17,113 bases of DNA, from assembly GCA_032160545.1 (NCBI GenBank), contig JAVHVN010000141.1, forward strand, positions 1 through 17,113, given 5' to 3'. The position numbers and the translations under genes were made by a program. This document shows, piece by piece, positions 1-5,649 of the stretch (its first letter is position 1; each line of letters begins with the position of its first letter). The stretch comes from DATGFB01 sp032160545. Lineage in GTDB: Bacteria > Actinomycetota > Actinomycetes > Mycobacteriales > Jatrophihabitantaceae. The notes under the pieces are model-generated. The model made no database searches and was not told the DNA's origin. It saw only the letters and a program-made list of their open reading frames with translations.

Positions 1-2
1 GC

Positions 3-347
3 CGGTTGTCGACGTTGCTGCAGACCACCCACCAGTCGAAGGAACGAGCCGACCGCGACGCGAAGGCGATGGCCGACAGCGGTGCGCTGCACTACGCGAT
101 CAACTGGTATCGCGGGATCCCGCTGTCTGACCGCCGCGGCATCGACACGAAGGTGACCGTGCCGACGATGTTCGTCTGGAGTGAGGGCGACACCGCCATC
201 GACCGGAAGGGTGCGTTGGCCTGCGGCAACTACGTCGACGGCCCGTATCGGTTCGAGCGGCTGGCCGGTTCGCACTGGATGCTCGACGAGCAGCCGGACG
301 TCGTGGCAGAGCTACTGCTCGAGCACGTCGAGGCCTACCCGGCCTGA
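3..347 (+). CDS. alpha/beta hydrolase, C-terminal part (truncated by the window edge)
   Basis: This is the last ~114 residues of an alpha/beta-hydrolase-fold enzyme whose frame is open to the left edge, so the nucleophile elbow lies outside the window. The segment VPTMFVWSEGDTAI matches the strand that carries the catalytic acid (the D of EGD). LAGSHWMLDEQPDVVAELLLEHV matches the catalytic-histidine loop and last helix seen in epoxide-hydrolase and haloalkane-dehalogenase-like members. The substrate cannot be inferred. A TTG at position 6 could start a short ORF, but the family normally has ~280 residues, so a start before the window is far more likely. Its last 13 bases overlap the end of the convergent PPOX-family gene. 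I see no terminator between the two genes. Confidence 0.85.
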   Translation, partial: RLSTLLQTTHQSKERADRDAKAMADSGALHYAINWYRGIPLSDRRGIDTKVTVPTMFVWSEGDTAIDRKGALACGNYVDGPYRFERLAGSHWMLDEQPDVVAELLLEHVEAYPA

Positions 348-832
348 TCGGGCTGCTCGTGCAGCGCGGCCAGTTTGCGGAAGTCCCAGCTCGTGATCTT
401 CGTCGGGCTCACGCGCAGCCACGCATGGGTCCCGTCGTGAAACATCTGCTCGCCGCCCATGTACTTTCGCGCGAAGATCCGTTCGATGTCGACGAGCCCC
501 GGGACGGCCGCCCCGGTGCGCGGGACCTCACCCACGACCTCGGCGGTTCCGGCGATCTCGACGCCGCGCAGGTCGAGGTACTCGTCGCCCGCGTCGACGA
601 CGGCGCTCAGGCGCGGGTCGCGCTGCAGGTCGGCCCAGCGCTTGGCCCGGGTGATCGAGTAGAGCCAGAGGTCGCGGCCGTCCCAGCCGAACCAGAGCGG
701 CGTGGCGTGTGGGCCGTCCGGGCCGATCGTGGCGACCCGGCAGGTGCGCTCGCTGGCGAGGAATTGGTCGCGCTCCTCGACGGTCATCGCGATCGCGCGG
801 CCACGACGCTGGGGACGCAGGTCCGAGGTCAT
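335..832 (-). CDS. PPOX / F420-dependent split beta-barrel family oxidoreductase
   Basis: A 165-residue protein of the pyridoxamine-5'-phosphate-oxidase-like split barrel superfamily. Typical signs are RVATIGPDGPHATPLWFGWDG (first strands), LWLYSITRAKRWADLQRDPRLSAVVD (cofactor-phosphate-binding region with the Lys/Arg pair) and the strand YLDLRGVEIAGTAEVVG. Actinobacterial members bind FMN or F420 and reduce varied small molecules, and the substrate here is unknown. The start at 832 is favoured over the internal Met at residue 16 because a TAGGGT -10 box lies exactly 6 nt before this ATG, which suggests a leaderless message. The gene is monocistronic: downstream it runs 13 bp into the convergent hydrolase gene, and upstream it is separated from the CsbD gene by a strong hairpin. 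Cofactor choice (FMN or F420) is not decided by what I can see. Confidence 0.85.
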   Translation of the reverse strand: MTSDLRPQRRGRAIAMTVEERDQFLASERTCRVATIGPDGPHATPLWFGWDGRDLWLYSITRAKRWADLQRDPRLSAVVDAGDEYLDLRGVEIAGTAEVVGEVPRTGAAVPGLVDIERIFARKYMGGEQMFHDGTHAWLRVSPTKITSWDFRKLAALHEQPDQAG

Positions 833-838
833 GGACGG

Positions 839-844
839 ACCCTA
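839..844 (-). promoter_or_regulatory. -10 box TAGGGT of the PPOX-family gene (leaderless)
   Basis: On the minus strand TAGGGT is followed by 6 nt and then the ATG at 832, which places the transcription start at or next to the A of ATG. The same hexamer at the same distance precedes glgC and glgA in this window. No convincing -35 box is visible. The region upstream is occupied by the hairpin at 849-896. Confidence 0.6.
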
Positions 845-848
845 GCGG

Positions 849-896
849 GGCAGGGCAGCGGCCCCCGGACCGTGGTCGGGGGGCCGCTGCCCTGCT
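849..896 (-). terminator. strong hairpin, probable terminator of the csbD-like gene
   Basis: Two perfectly complementary 17-nt arms (850-866, GCAGGGCAGCGGCCCCC, and 879-895) flank a 12-nt spacer whose own GAC/GTC can pair. The hairpin lies 21 bp beyond the stop of the csbD-like gene and just before the promoter of the PPOX gene. There is no T-run on the minus strand, which is common for actinobacterial hairpin terminators. Being symmetrical, it could work in both directions. Confidence 0.75.
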
Positions 897-916
897 GGGC
901 TGTGAACTATCTGACG

Positions 917-1090
917 TCAGTGCTTGACCGCGTCCTTGACCTTCTCGCCAGCACCCTTCAGGTCGGATTTGGCCTGGTCCTTGCGGCCCTCGGCCTCGGT
1001 GCTGTGGTCGCCGGTGACCCGGCCCGCTGCTTCCTTGGCCTTGCCCTTGACGTCCTCGGCGGCGTTCTTCGCCTTGTCTACCCCGCTCAT
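917..1090 (-). CDS. CsbD-like small stress protein
   Basis: A 57-residue, highly charged, helix-forming protein. The pattern DKAKNAAEDVKGKAKEAAGRVTGD followed by EGRKDQAKSDLKGAGEKVKDAVK is the hallmark of the CsbD family, which is induced by general stress in many bacteria but whose molecular role is unknown. The start is set at ATG 1090 because AAGGGA lies 9 nt upstream and family members begin MSxxDKxKN. A TTG at 1120 would add ten residues (STDDEGTNA) without family support. It is a single gene between the transglutaminase gene and the hairpin terminator. A sequence resembling a stress-sigma promoter lies upstream, which fits the family's usual control by sigma-B-type factors. Confidence 0.85.
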   Translation of the reverse strand: MSGVDKAKNAAEDVKGKAKEAAGRVTGDHSTEAEGRKDQAKSDLKGAGEKVKDAVKH

Positions 1091-1127
1091 CGCGTTCGTC
1101 CCTTCATCGTCAGTGGACAACTAGGGG

Positions 1128-1153
1128 GTACCCGCTGCCCGTAAGGGCATAAC
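1128..1153 (-). promoter_or_regulatory. possible sigma-B/F-type stress promoter for the csbD-like gene
   Basis: The minus strand reads GTTA, 16 nt, GGGTAC. This resembles the GTTT / GGGTA(T/C) signature of the sigma-B/sigma-F group, with one mismatch in the -35 element. Transcription would begin near 1121 and leave a ~30-nt leader containing the AAGGGA ribosome-binding site. The -35 element directly abuts the transglutaminase stop codon. A small TGCCC/GGGCA stem (1136-1149) sits in the spacer and might instead be part of a weak terminator. Confidence 0.4.
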
Positions 1154-2011
1154 TCACGCCGTCCGGGTGATACGCACCTCGACCGAGAGGTCGGCGGACA
1201 CCGGGGTCCCGGCGAGAATGCCCTTGATCGGCGGAACGTCGGCGTAGTCGCGCCCCGAACCGACCATGACGTGACGTTCGGCCACCTCGGCGTTGTTGGT
1301 GGGGTCGTGGGCCACCCACTCGCCGAGCCACCACTCGACCCACGCGTGGCTCTCGCCGATGGCCGGCTCACCGATCACGGCGTCGTTCTTCGGGTGCAGG
1401 TAGCCCGAGACATAGCGGGCCGGGATGCCGACCGCGCGCAGGGCCCCGACGACGAGGTGCGCGTAGTCCTGGCAGACGCCGCTGCGGGCGGCCCACGCCT
1501 CGTGGGCCGGAGTGGAGACGCCGGTGGAGCCGGGCAGGTAGGTCATCAGGTCGTGCACCGCGGTACTGATCGCGAGAGCGGCCGCCTGCGGGTCGCTGCG
1601 CTGCGCGATCTCCTGTGCCATCACGCCGAGGTCGGCGGGCGGCAGCGTGCTCGGCGTCTGCGCAAGGAACTCGCCGAATTCCTCCGCGACCGTGCGGCCC
1701 TGCAGGTCGGCCCACTCGAGTGCGCGCTGGGGCCGCGGGCGGCCGTCGGGTTCGACCTCGACGAGGCTCGTCGCGGAGACGACGAGGTCGCGGTGCGGCC
1801 GGGTCACCTCGAAGCAACGCACCTGAGTGCCCCAGTAGTCGACGTACGGGTGCTGCCAGGTCGCGTCGTCGATGCGCAGCGTCGACTCGAGCGGGGTCTG
1901 CCAGCGCGTCGACGCCGGCGTCAGCCGGGCCTCGTTGAACGAAAGGGTGACGGCGGAGTCGTAGCCGTAGCGCGACACGTGGTCGATTCGGTACCTGGCG
2001 ATCACGCGCAA
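1154..2011 (-). CDS. transglutaminase-like cysteine protease family protein (third gene of the ATP-grasp/alpha-E triad)
   Basis: About 285 residues. An N-terminal beta-rich domain (RYRIDHVSRYGYDSAV, SFNEARLTP, YVDYWGTQV) precedes a transglutaminase-like catalytic domain. The triad is intact: Cys180 in RSGVCQDYAH, His222 in SHAWVEWW and Asp236 in HDPTNN. Family members are papain-like and may cleave or form amide bonds. The physiological substrate of this subgroup is not established. The gene follows the alpha-E gene with a 7-nt gap if TTG 2011 is used, which gives the family-typical N-terminus. GTG 2005 is an alternative. An upstream in-frame ATG at 2050 would overlap the alpha-E gene by 32 nt and adds unconserved residues. 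No signal peptide is visible, so it probably acts in the cytosol with its two partners. Confidence 0.88.
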   Translation of the reverse strand: MRVIARYRIDHVSRYGYDSAVTLSFNEARLTPASTRWQTPLESTLRIDDATWQHPYVDYWGTQVRCFEVTRPHRDLVVSATSLVEVEPDGRPRPQRALEWADLQGRTVAEEFGEFLAQTPSTLPPADLGVMAQEIAQRSDPQAAALAISTAVHDLMTYLPGSTGVSTPAHEAWAARSGVCQDYAHLVVGALRAVGIPARYVSGYLHPKNDAVIGEPAIGESHAWVEWWLGEWVAHDPTNNAEVAERHVMVGSGRDYADVPPIKGILAGTPVSADLSVEVRITRTA

Positions 2012-2018
2012 GACCCGT

Positions 2019-2942
2019 TCACGACGCCATCCAGGAGGTGACGACACCACGCGGGAAGTACCGCTGCGCTACGGCGTCGCTCGCCGCGGAGCACGCGCTC
2101 TGCACCCGTTGCATCACGTGGTAGATGTCGTCGAGCAGCTCGGCGGTCGGCGTGTACTCGAGCTCGGACCGGATCATGCCGAGCACCCGGTGTGCCTCTG
2201 CCGCGCGGCCGCGTTCGGTCATGCCGTGCTGCTGCGCGAGTGCTTCGAGGCTGTGTTCGGCAGAGCTCAGGGCACACATCAGCGACCGGGGGAAGTACTG
2301 GTTCAGCAGCAGGAACTCGAACGCCCGATCGTCCTCGATGGCGCCCTGCGCGCTGCGCAGGAACGCCTGGTACGCACCGCAACTCTGCAGCAGCATCACC
2401 CAGGACGGCCCGGCGGAGCCGGCGAGCGCCCGAGCCGCGGCGAGCCGCGCGGTCATGTCGGCGCGCTCGAGACTGCGACCGAGGCTCAGGAAGTACCAGG
2501 CCTCGTCACGGGTCAGCGTCGCGTCGGCCGTCCCGGTGAATGCCGCCGAGCGCTCCCGCACCCAGGTGAGGAACGCATGCGGGTGCGCCCGCCTGCCCGG
2601 GCGGGAGGCTTCGTGCCAGGTGACGTTGATCGTCTCCCACAGCTCGGATGAGACGACCTCTCGGCTGCGGCGGGCGTTCTCACGCGCCGCGGCCAACGCT
2701 CCCACCACCGAGGCGGGCGACGAGCGGTCCCACACCAGCGCGTCGAGCACTCCGGCGGGGCTGACCTCGCCGGCTTCGCCGTGCCCCATAGCCATCAGCA
2801 GCGATCCGCACAGCACGTCCTCGGACGCCCACGGGTCGTCCACCAGCTGGGTGAGGGTGACGTCGACGATCCGGCTGGTGTCTTCGGCGCGTTCGACGTA
2901 GCGCCCGATCCAGTACAGCGACTCGGCGATGCGGCTCAGCAC
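2019..2942 (-). CDS. alpha-E domain-containing protein (second gene of the triad)
   Basis: A 307-residue, mostly helical protein. The N-terminus LSRIAESLYWIGRYVERAEDTSRI is the signature of the alpha-E family (formerly DUF403). The later segments SLGRSLERADMTARL and LLLNQYFPRSLMCAL are also typical. No enzymatic motif is recognised, and the family has no firmly assigned activity. It almost always lies between a circularly permuted ATP-grasp gene and a transglutaminase gene, as here. The GTG start at 2942 is chosen because AGGGAG lies 7 nt upstream and the protein then starts at the conserved LSRIAES. It overlaps the ATP-grasp stop by 7 nt, which indicates translational coupling. The frame stays open for ~1 kb further upstream, but that stretch is only the antisense-frame shadow of the ATP-grasp gene. 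Confidence 0.92.
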   Translation of the reverse strand: MLSRIAESLYWIGRYVERAEDTSRIVDVTLTQLVDDPWASEDVLCGSLLMAMGHGEAGEVSPAGVLDALVWDRSSPASVVGALAAARENARRSREVVSSELWETINVTWHEASRPGRRAHPHAFLTWVRERSAAFTGTADATLTRDEAWYFLSLGRSLERADMTARLAAARALAGSAGPSWVMLLQSCGAYQAFLRSAQGAIEDDRAFEFLLLNQYFPRSLMCALSSAEHSLEALAQQHGMTERGRAAEAHRVLGMIRSELEYTPTAELLDDIYHVMQRVQSACSAASDAVAQRYFPRGVVTSWMAS

Positions 2943-4504
2943 GGTTCTCCCTGCTGCTGCTGTTGTTGTTGCTGGTGTTGCAGCGTGTCGGCGTCGGACG
3001 CGAACGGCGCGGGCAGCGCGTGCTCGGTGGCGGTCTCGGGGGCTCGTGCGGGTTCGGACGTCGCCGGGCGGCGCTCGCCGGCGAGCACCCAGGTGTCCTT
3101 CGAGCCGCCGCCGCGACTGGAGTTGACGACCAGTGACCCCTCGTCGAGCGCCACCCGGGTCAGCCCGCCGGGCAGCACCCACACGTCGTTGCCGTCGTTC
3201 ACCGCGAACGGACGCAGATCGACGTGCCGGGGCGCGATCGTGTCGCCGACGAGCGTCGGCACCGTCGACAGCTGCACGACGGGTTGCGCGACCCAGCCGC
3301 GGGGGTCGGCGACGAGCCGCTTGCGGACGGCGTCGAGTTCGGAGCGGGTCGCCTGCGGCCCGATCACGAGCCCCTTGCCGCCCGCACCGTCGACCGGCTT
3401 GACGACGAGTTCGGCCAGCCGGTCGAGCACCTCGTCGAGCACGCCGGGATCCTCGAGTCGCAGCGTGTCGACGTTCGGCAGCACGGGATCCTCGTGCAGG
3501 TAGTAGCGCACCAGGTCGGGCAGGTAGGTGTAGATCAACTTGTCGTCGGCGACACCGTTGCCGACGGCGTTGGCCAGCGTCACGTTTCCGGCCCGGGCCG
3601 CCGTCAGCAGACCTGGGCAGCCCAGCATCGAGCCGGCGCGGAACTGGACCGGATCGAGGAACTCGTCGTCGACGCGGCGGTAGATGACGTCGACCCGGCG
3701 TTCCCCCGACGTGTCGCGCATGCGCACCACACCGCCGGTACAGATCAGGTCGCGGCCCTCGACCAGCTCGACGCCCATCGCCCTCGCCAGCCAGGTGTGC
3801 TCGAAGTAGGCGCTGTTGTGCACGCCCGGCGTGAGCACGACGACGCACGGGTCGCTCACGCCGGCCGGGGCGGCGGCCCGCAGCGCCGCGCGCAGCCGTT
3901 GCGGGTAGTGCGACACCGGCCGCAGCCGCACCTTGCCCAGGACGTCCGGCCATTGCTGCCGCATCGTGCTGCGGTTCGCCAGGACGTAGCTGACGCCGGA
4001 CGGCACGCGCACGTTGTCCTCGAGGACGCGGAACTGGCCCTGCTCGTCGCGCACGAGGTCGATGCCGCTGACGTGCACCCGGACCCCGTTCGCCGGCTCG
4101 ATGCCGTAGGCCTGGCGATGGAAGTGCTTCGACGAGGTGATGACGGTGCGCGGCACCACGCCGTCGGCGACCACCCGAGCCGGTCCGTACACATCGGCGA
4201 GGAAGGCCTCGAGGGCACGCACCCGTTGCCGCACCCCGCGGTCGATCATCTTCCAGGTCGCGTCGTCGATCACCCTCGGGACGATGTCCAGCGGGAACGG
4301 CCGCTCCTCGCCGCCGACGTCGAACGTCACGCCCTGGTTGAGGTAGGCGCGGGCGAGGGAATCGACGCCTGCGCGCAGTTCCTGCGCCCCGCTGCGCTGG
4401 ATCGACTCGTACAGCGTGCGGTAGGGAGCGCGTGGCGACCCCGCCTGGTCGACCATCTCGTCCCAGGCGGCCCCCACGGCATAGTCGTCGAAGAGATCAG
4501 CCAC
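2936..4504 (-). CDS. circularly permuted ATP-grasp ligase family protein (first gene of the triad)
   Basis: A 522-residue member of the circularly permuted type 2 ATP-grasp family (formerly DUF404/DUF407). Recognisable blocks are VLEDNVRVPSGVSYVLANR (~160-178), NAVGNGVADDKLIYTYLPD (~312-330), the nucleotide-binding LVVKPVDGAGGKGLVIG (~366-382, Lys369 and a Gly-rich loop), PRHVDLRPFAV (~425-435) and SSRGGGSKDTWVL (~462-474). The glycine-rich loop near the C-terminus reflects the permutation. Such enzymes are expected to make amide bonds using ATP, but the substrate of this group is unknown. The GTG at 4504 gives the family start ADLFDDY and has TACGAT 7 nt upstream, so it may be leaderless. 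The last ~48 residues are a low-complexity tail ending in eight glutamines. It is coupled to the alpha-E gene by a 7-nt overlap. Confidence 0.92.
   Translation of the reverse strand: MADLFDDYAVGAAWDEMVDQAGSPRAPYRTLYESIQRSGAQELRAGVDSLARAYLNQGVTFDVGGEERPFPLDIVPRVIDDATWKMIDRGVRQRVRALEAFLADVYGPARVVADGVVPRTVITSSKHFHRQAYGIEPANGVRVHVSGIDLVRDEQGQFRVLEDNVRVPSGVSYVLANRSTMRQQWPDVLGKVRLRPVSHYPQRLRAALRAAAPAGVSDPCVVVLTPGVHNSAYFEHTWLARAMGVELVEGRDLICTGGVVRMRDTSGERRVDVIYRRVDDEFLDPVQFRAGSMLGCPGLLTAARAGNVTLANAVGNGVADDKLIYTYLPDLVRYYLHEDPVLPNVDTLRLEDPGVLDEVLDRLAELVVKPVDGAGGKGLVIGPQATRSELDAVRKRLVADPRGWVAQPVVQLSTVPTLVGDTIAPRHVDLRPFAVNDGNDVWVLPGGLTRVALDEGSLVVNSSRGGGSKDTWVLAGERRPATSEPARAPETATEHALPAPFASDADTLQHQQQQQQQQGEPC
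2951..2982 (-). repeat. CAG/CAA triplet repeat coding for poly-glutamine
   Basis: Eight consecutive Gln codons (a mix of CAG and CAA) plus a preceding Gln-His form the C-terminal tail of the ATP-grasp protein. They lie beyond the conserved domain, immediately before the ribosome-binding site of the alpha-E gene. The mixture of CAA and CAG argues against a very recent slippage expansion. Confidence 0.9.
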
Positions 4505-4511
4505 CCGACGG

Positions 4512-4517
4512 ATCGTA
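4512..4517 (-). promoter_or_regulatory. -10 box TACGAT of the ATP-grasp/alpha-E/transglutaminase operon
   Basis: On the minus strand TACGAT is followed by exactly 7 nt and then GTG 4504. No clear Shine-Dalgarno lies before that GTG, so a leaderless start is likely. This would separate the triad transcriptionally from the upstream aminotransferase gene, although the gap is only 47 bp and read-through is possible. No good -35 hexamer is seen at 16-18 nt. Confidence 0.5.
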
Positions 4518-4551
4518 TGGCGGTTTTGTGTCGGACGGATGTCGAATCCCC

Positions 4552-5649
4552 TCAGCCGCGGACGCGCGCAGCGGCGAGTTCGATGCGCTCGTCCGGCTGG
4601 ACGGCGGCCACGCGGAAGAAGCCGGCACCCGCCGCGCCGTAGAAGTCGCCGGGCGACACGACGATGCCGATGCGCGCAGCGAGATCGCGCGCAGCAGCCC
4701 AGGCATCGCCCCCGGGCGCCGGAGCCCAGAGGTAGAACGCCCCGTCGGGCAGCTCGCACGGGTAGCCGGCGGCAACGAGGATGTCGCGCAGCAACCGCAG
4801 GCGGCGCAGGTAACGCCCGCGCTGCACCTCGACGTGTGAGTCGTCGCCGAGCGCGATGACCGCCGCGGCCTGCACCGGGCCGGGCGGCATGAGTCCCGCG
4901 TGCTTGCGGACCTCGCGCAGGTAGTGCACGAGGTCGGCGTCGCCCGCGTAGAACCCGATGCGGGCACCGGCGAAATTGTCGCGCTTCGACAGCGAGTGCA
5001 GGGCGAGTACACCCTCGGTGCCCTCGCGCAGGACCGTCGTGGGTTCGCCCGCCCAGGTGAATTCGGCATAGCACTCGTCGGAGAAGACCGGGACGCCGCG
5101 CGCGCGTCCCCACGCGGCGGCGGCGGGCAGGTCGGCGACGTCGCCGGTCGGGTTGCCGGGCGAGTTGACCCAGAGGCACAGCGTGCGGGAAGCGTCGCCG
5201 TCGGCGAGGTCGGCGAGGTCGCCGAGGTCTCGGTAGGGCACCGCGCGGCAGCCGGCGAGCGTGGCGCCCATCTCGTACGTCGGGTAACTGATCGCCGGGT
5301 AGAGCACGGTGTCGCGCGACGGGTCGCGCAGCCGAAGGTACTGCGGGACGGATGCGACGAACTCCTTGGTGCCGACGCAGGCCGCGAGCTCGGTAGCCGG
5401 GTCGACGGCGGCGCCGAGGCGCCGTTCGATCCAGTCCGCCGCGGCGCGGCGGAACTCCGGCGTGCCGATCGACGGCGGGTACCCGCGTGCGGCGTCGCCC
5501 GACGACAGCGCGGCGATCACGTCCGCGGGTGCCGGGTCGCACGGCGTGCCGATGGACAGGTCGATCGCGCCCCCTTCGTGCTTGCCGGCGAGCTCGATCA
5601 CCTCGTTCAGGCGGTCGTACGGGTACGGCGGCGGGACGAACCCGGTCAT
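4552..5649 (-). CDS. dapC: class I/II PLP aminotransferase, DapC-like
   Basis: A 365-residue fold-type I aminotransferase. It shows IDLSIGTPCDP (~29-39), SYPTYEMGA (~121-129), NSPGNPTG (~162-169), SDECYAEF (Asp191 and Tyr194 contact PLP), SLSKRDNFAGARIGF with the Schiff-base Lys222, and the substrate-carboxylate Arg346 in GFFRVAAV. The overall pattern matches actinobacterial N-succinyldiaminopimelate aminotransferases, which act in the lysine and peptidoglycan diaminopimelate pathway. The gene symbol is provisional: actinobacterial dapC is commonly found next to a ferredoxin gene, whereas here it is coupled by an ATGA overlap and a GAGGACG ribosome-binding site to a FAD/Fe-S dehydrogenase in a catabolic operon. 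A role transaminating the product of that operon is a real alternative. Confidence 0.85.
   Translation of the reverse strand: MTGFVPPPYPYDRLNEVIELAGKHEGGAIDLSIGTPCDPAPADVIAALSSGDAARGYPPSIGTPEFRRAAADWIERRLGAAVDPATELAACVGTKEFVASVPQYLRLRDPSRDTVLYPAISYPTYEMGATLAGCRAVPYRDLGDLADLADGDASRTLCLWVNSPGNPTGDVADLPAAAAWGRARGVPVFSDECYAEFTWAGEPTTVLREGTEGVLALHSLSKRDNFAGARIGFYAGDADLVHYLREVRKHAGLMPPGPVQAAAVIALGDDSHVEVQRGRYLRRLRLLRDILVAAGYPCELPDGAFYLWAPAPGGDAWAAARDLAARIGIVVSPGDFYGAAGAGFFRVAAVQPDERIELAAARVRG
5200..5229. repeat. three tandem 9-bp units inside the aminotransferase gene
   Basis: GTCGGCGAG occurs twice, followed by the one-mismatch copy GTCGCCGAG and GTC. On the coding (minus) strand the repeat gives the run DLGDLADLAD between two core strands of the aminotransferase. 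It is in frame and probably neutral, with units that could expand or contract without a frameshift. Confidence 0.7.

Noticed and set aside
1136..1149. TGCCC/GGGCA stem after the transglutaminase gene as a terminator
   Set aside because: Five base pairs with a four-base loop and no T-run. It also overlaps the possible stress promoter spacer, so it is mentioned only there.
2943..3953. N-terminal third or more of the 644-codon frame that contains the alpha-E protein
   Set aside because: This part is an alternate frame of the ATP-grasp gene. The conserved alpha-E start with its ribosome-binding site is at 2942.
3224..4642. Plus-strand open frame of 472 codons, and similar ones at 13309-15054 and 9118-10038
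   Set aside because: They lie opposite the ATP-grasp, glgC/glgA and oxidase/ATPase genes, have biased composition and show no recognisable domains.
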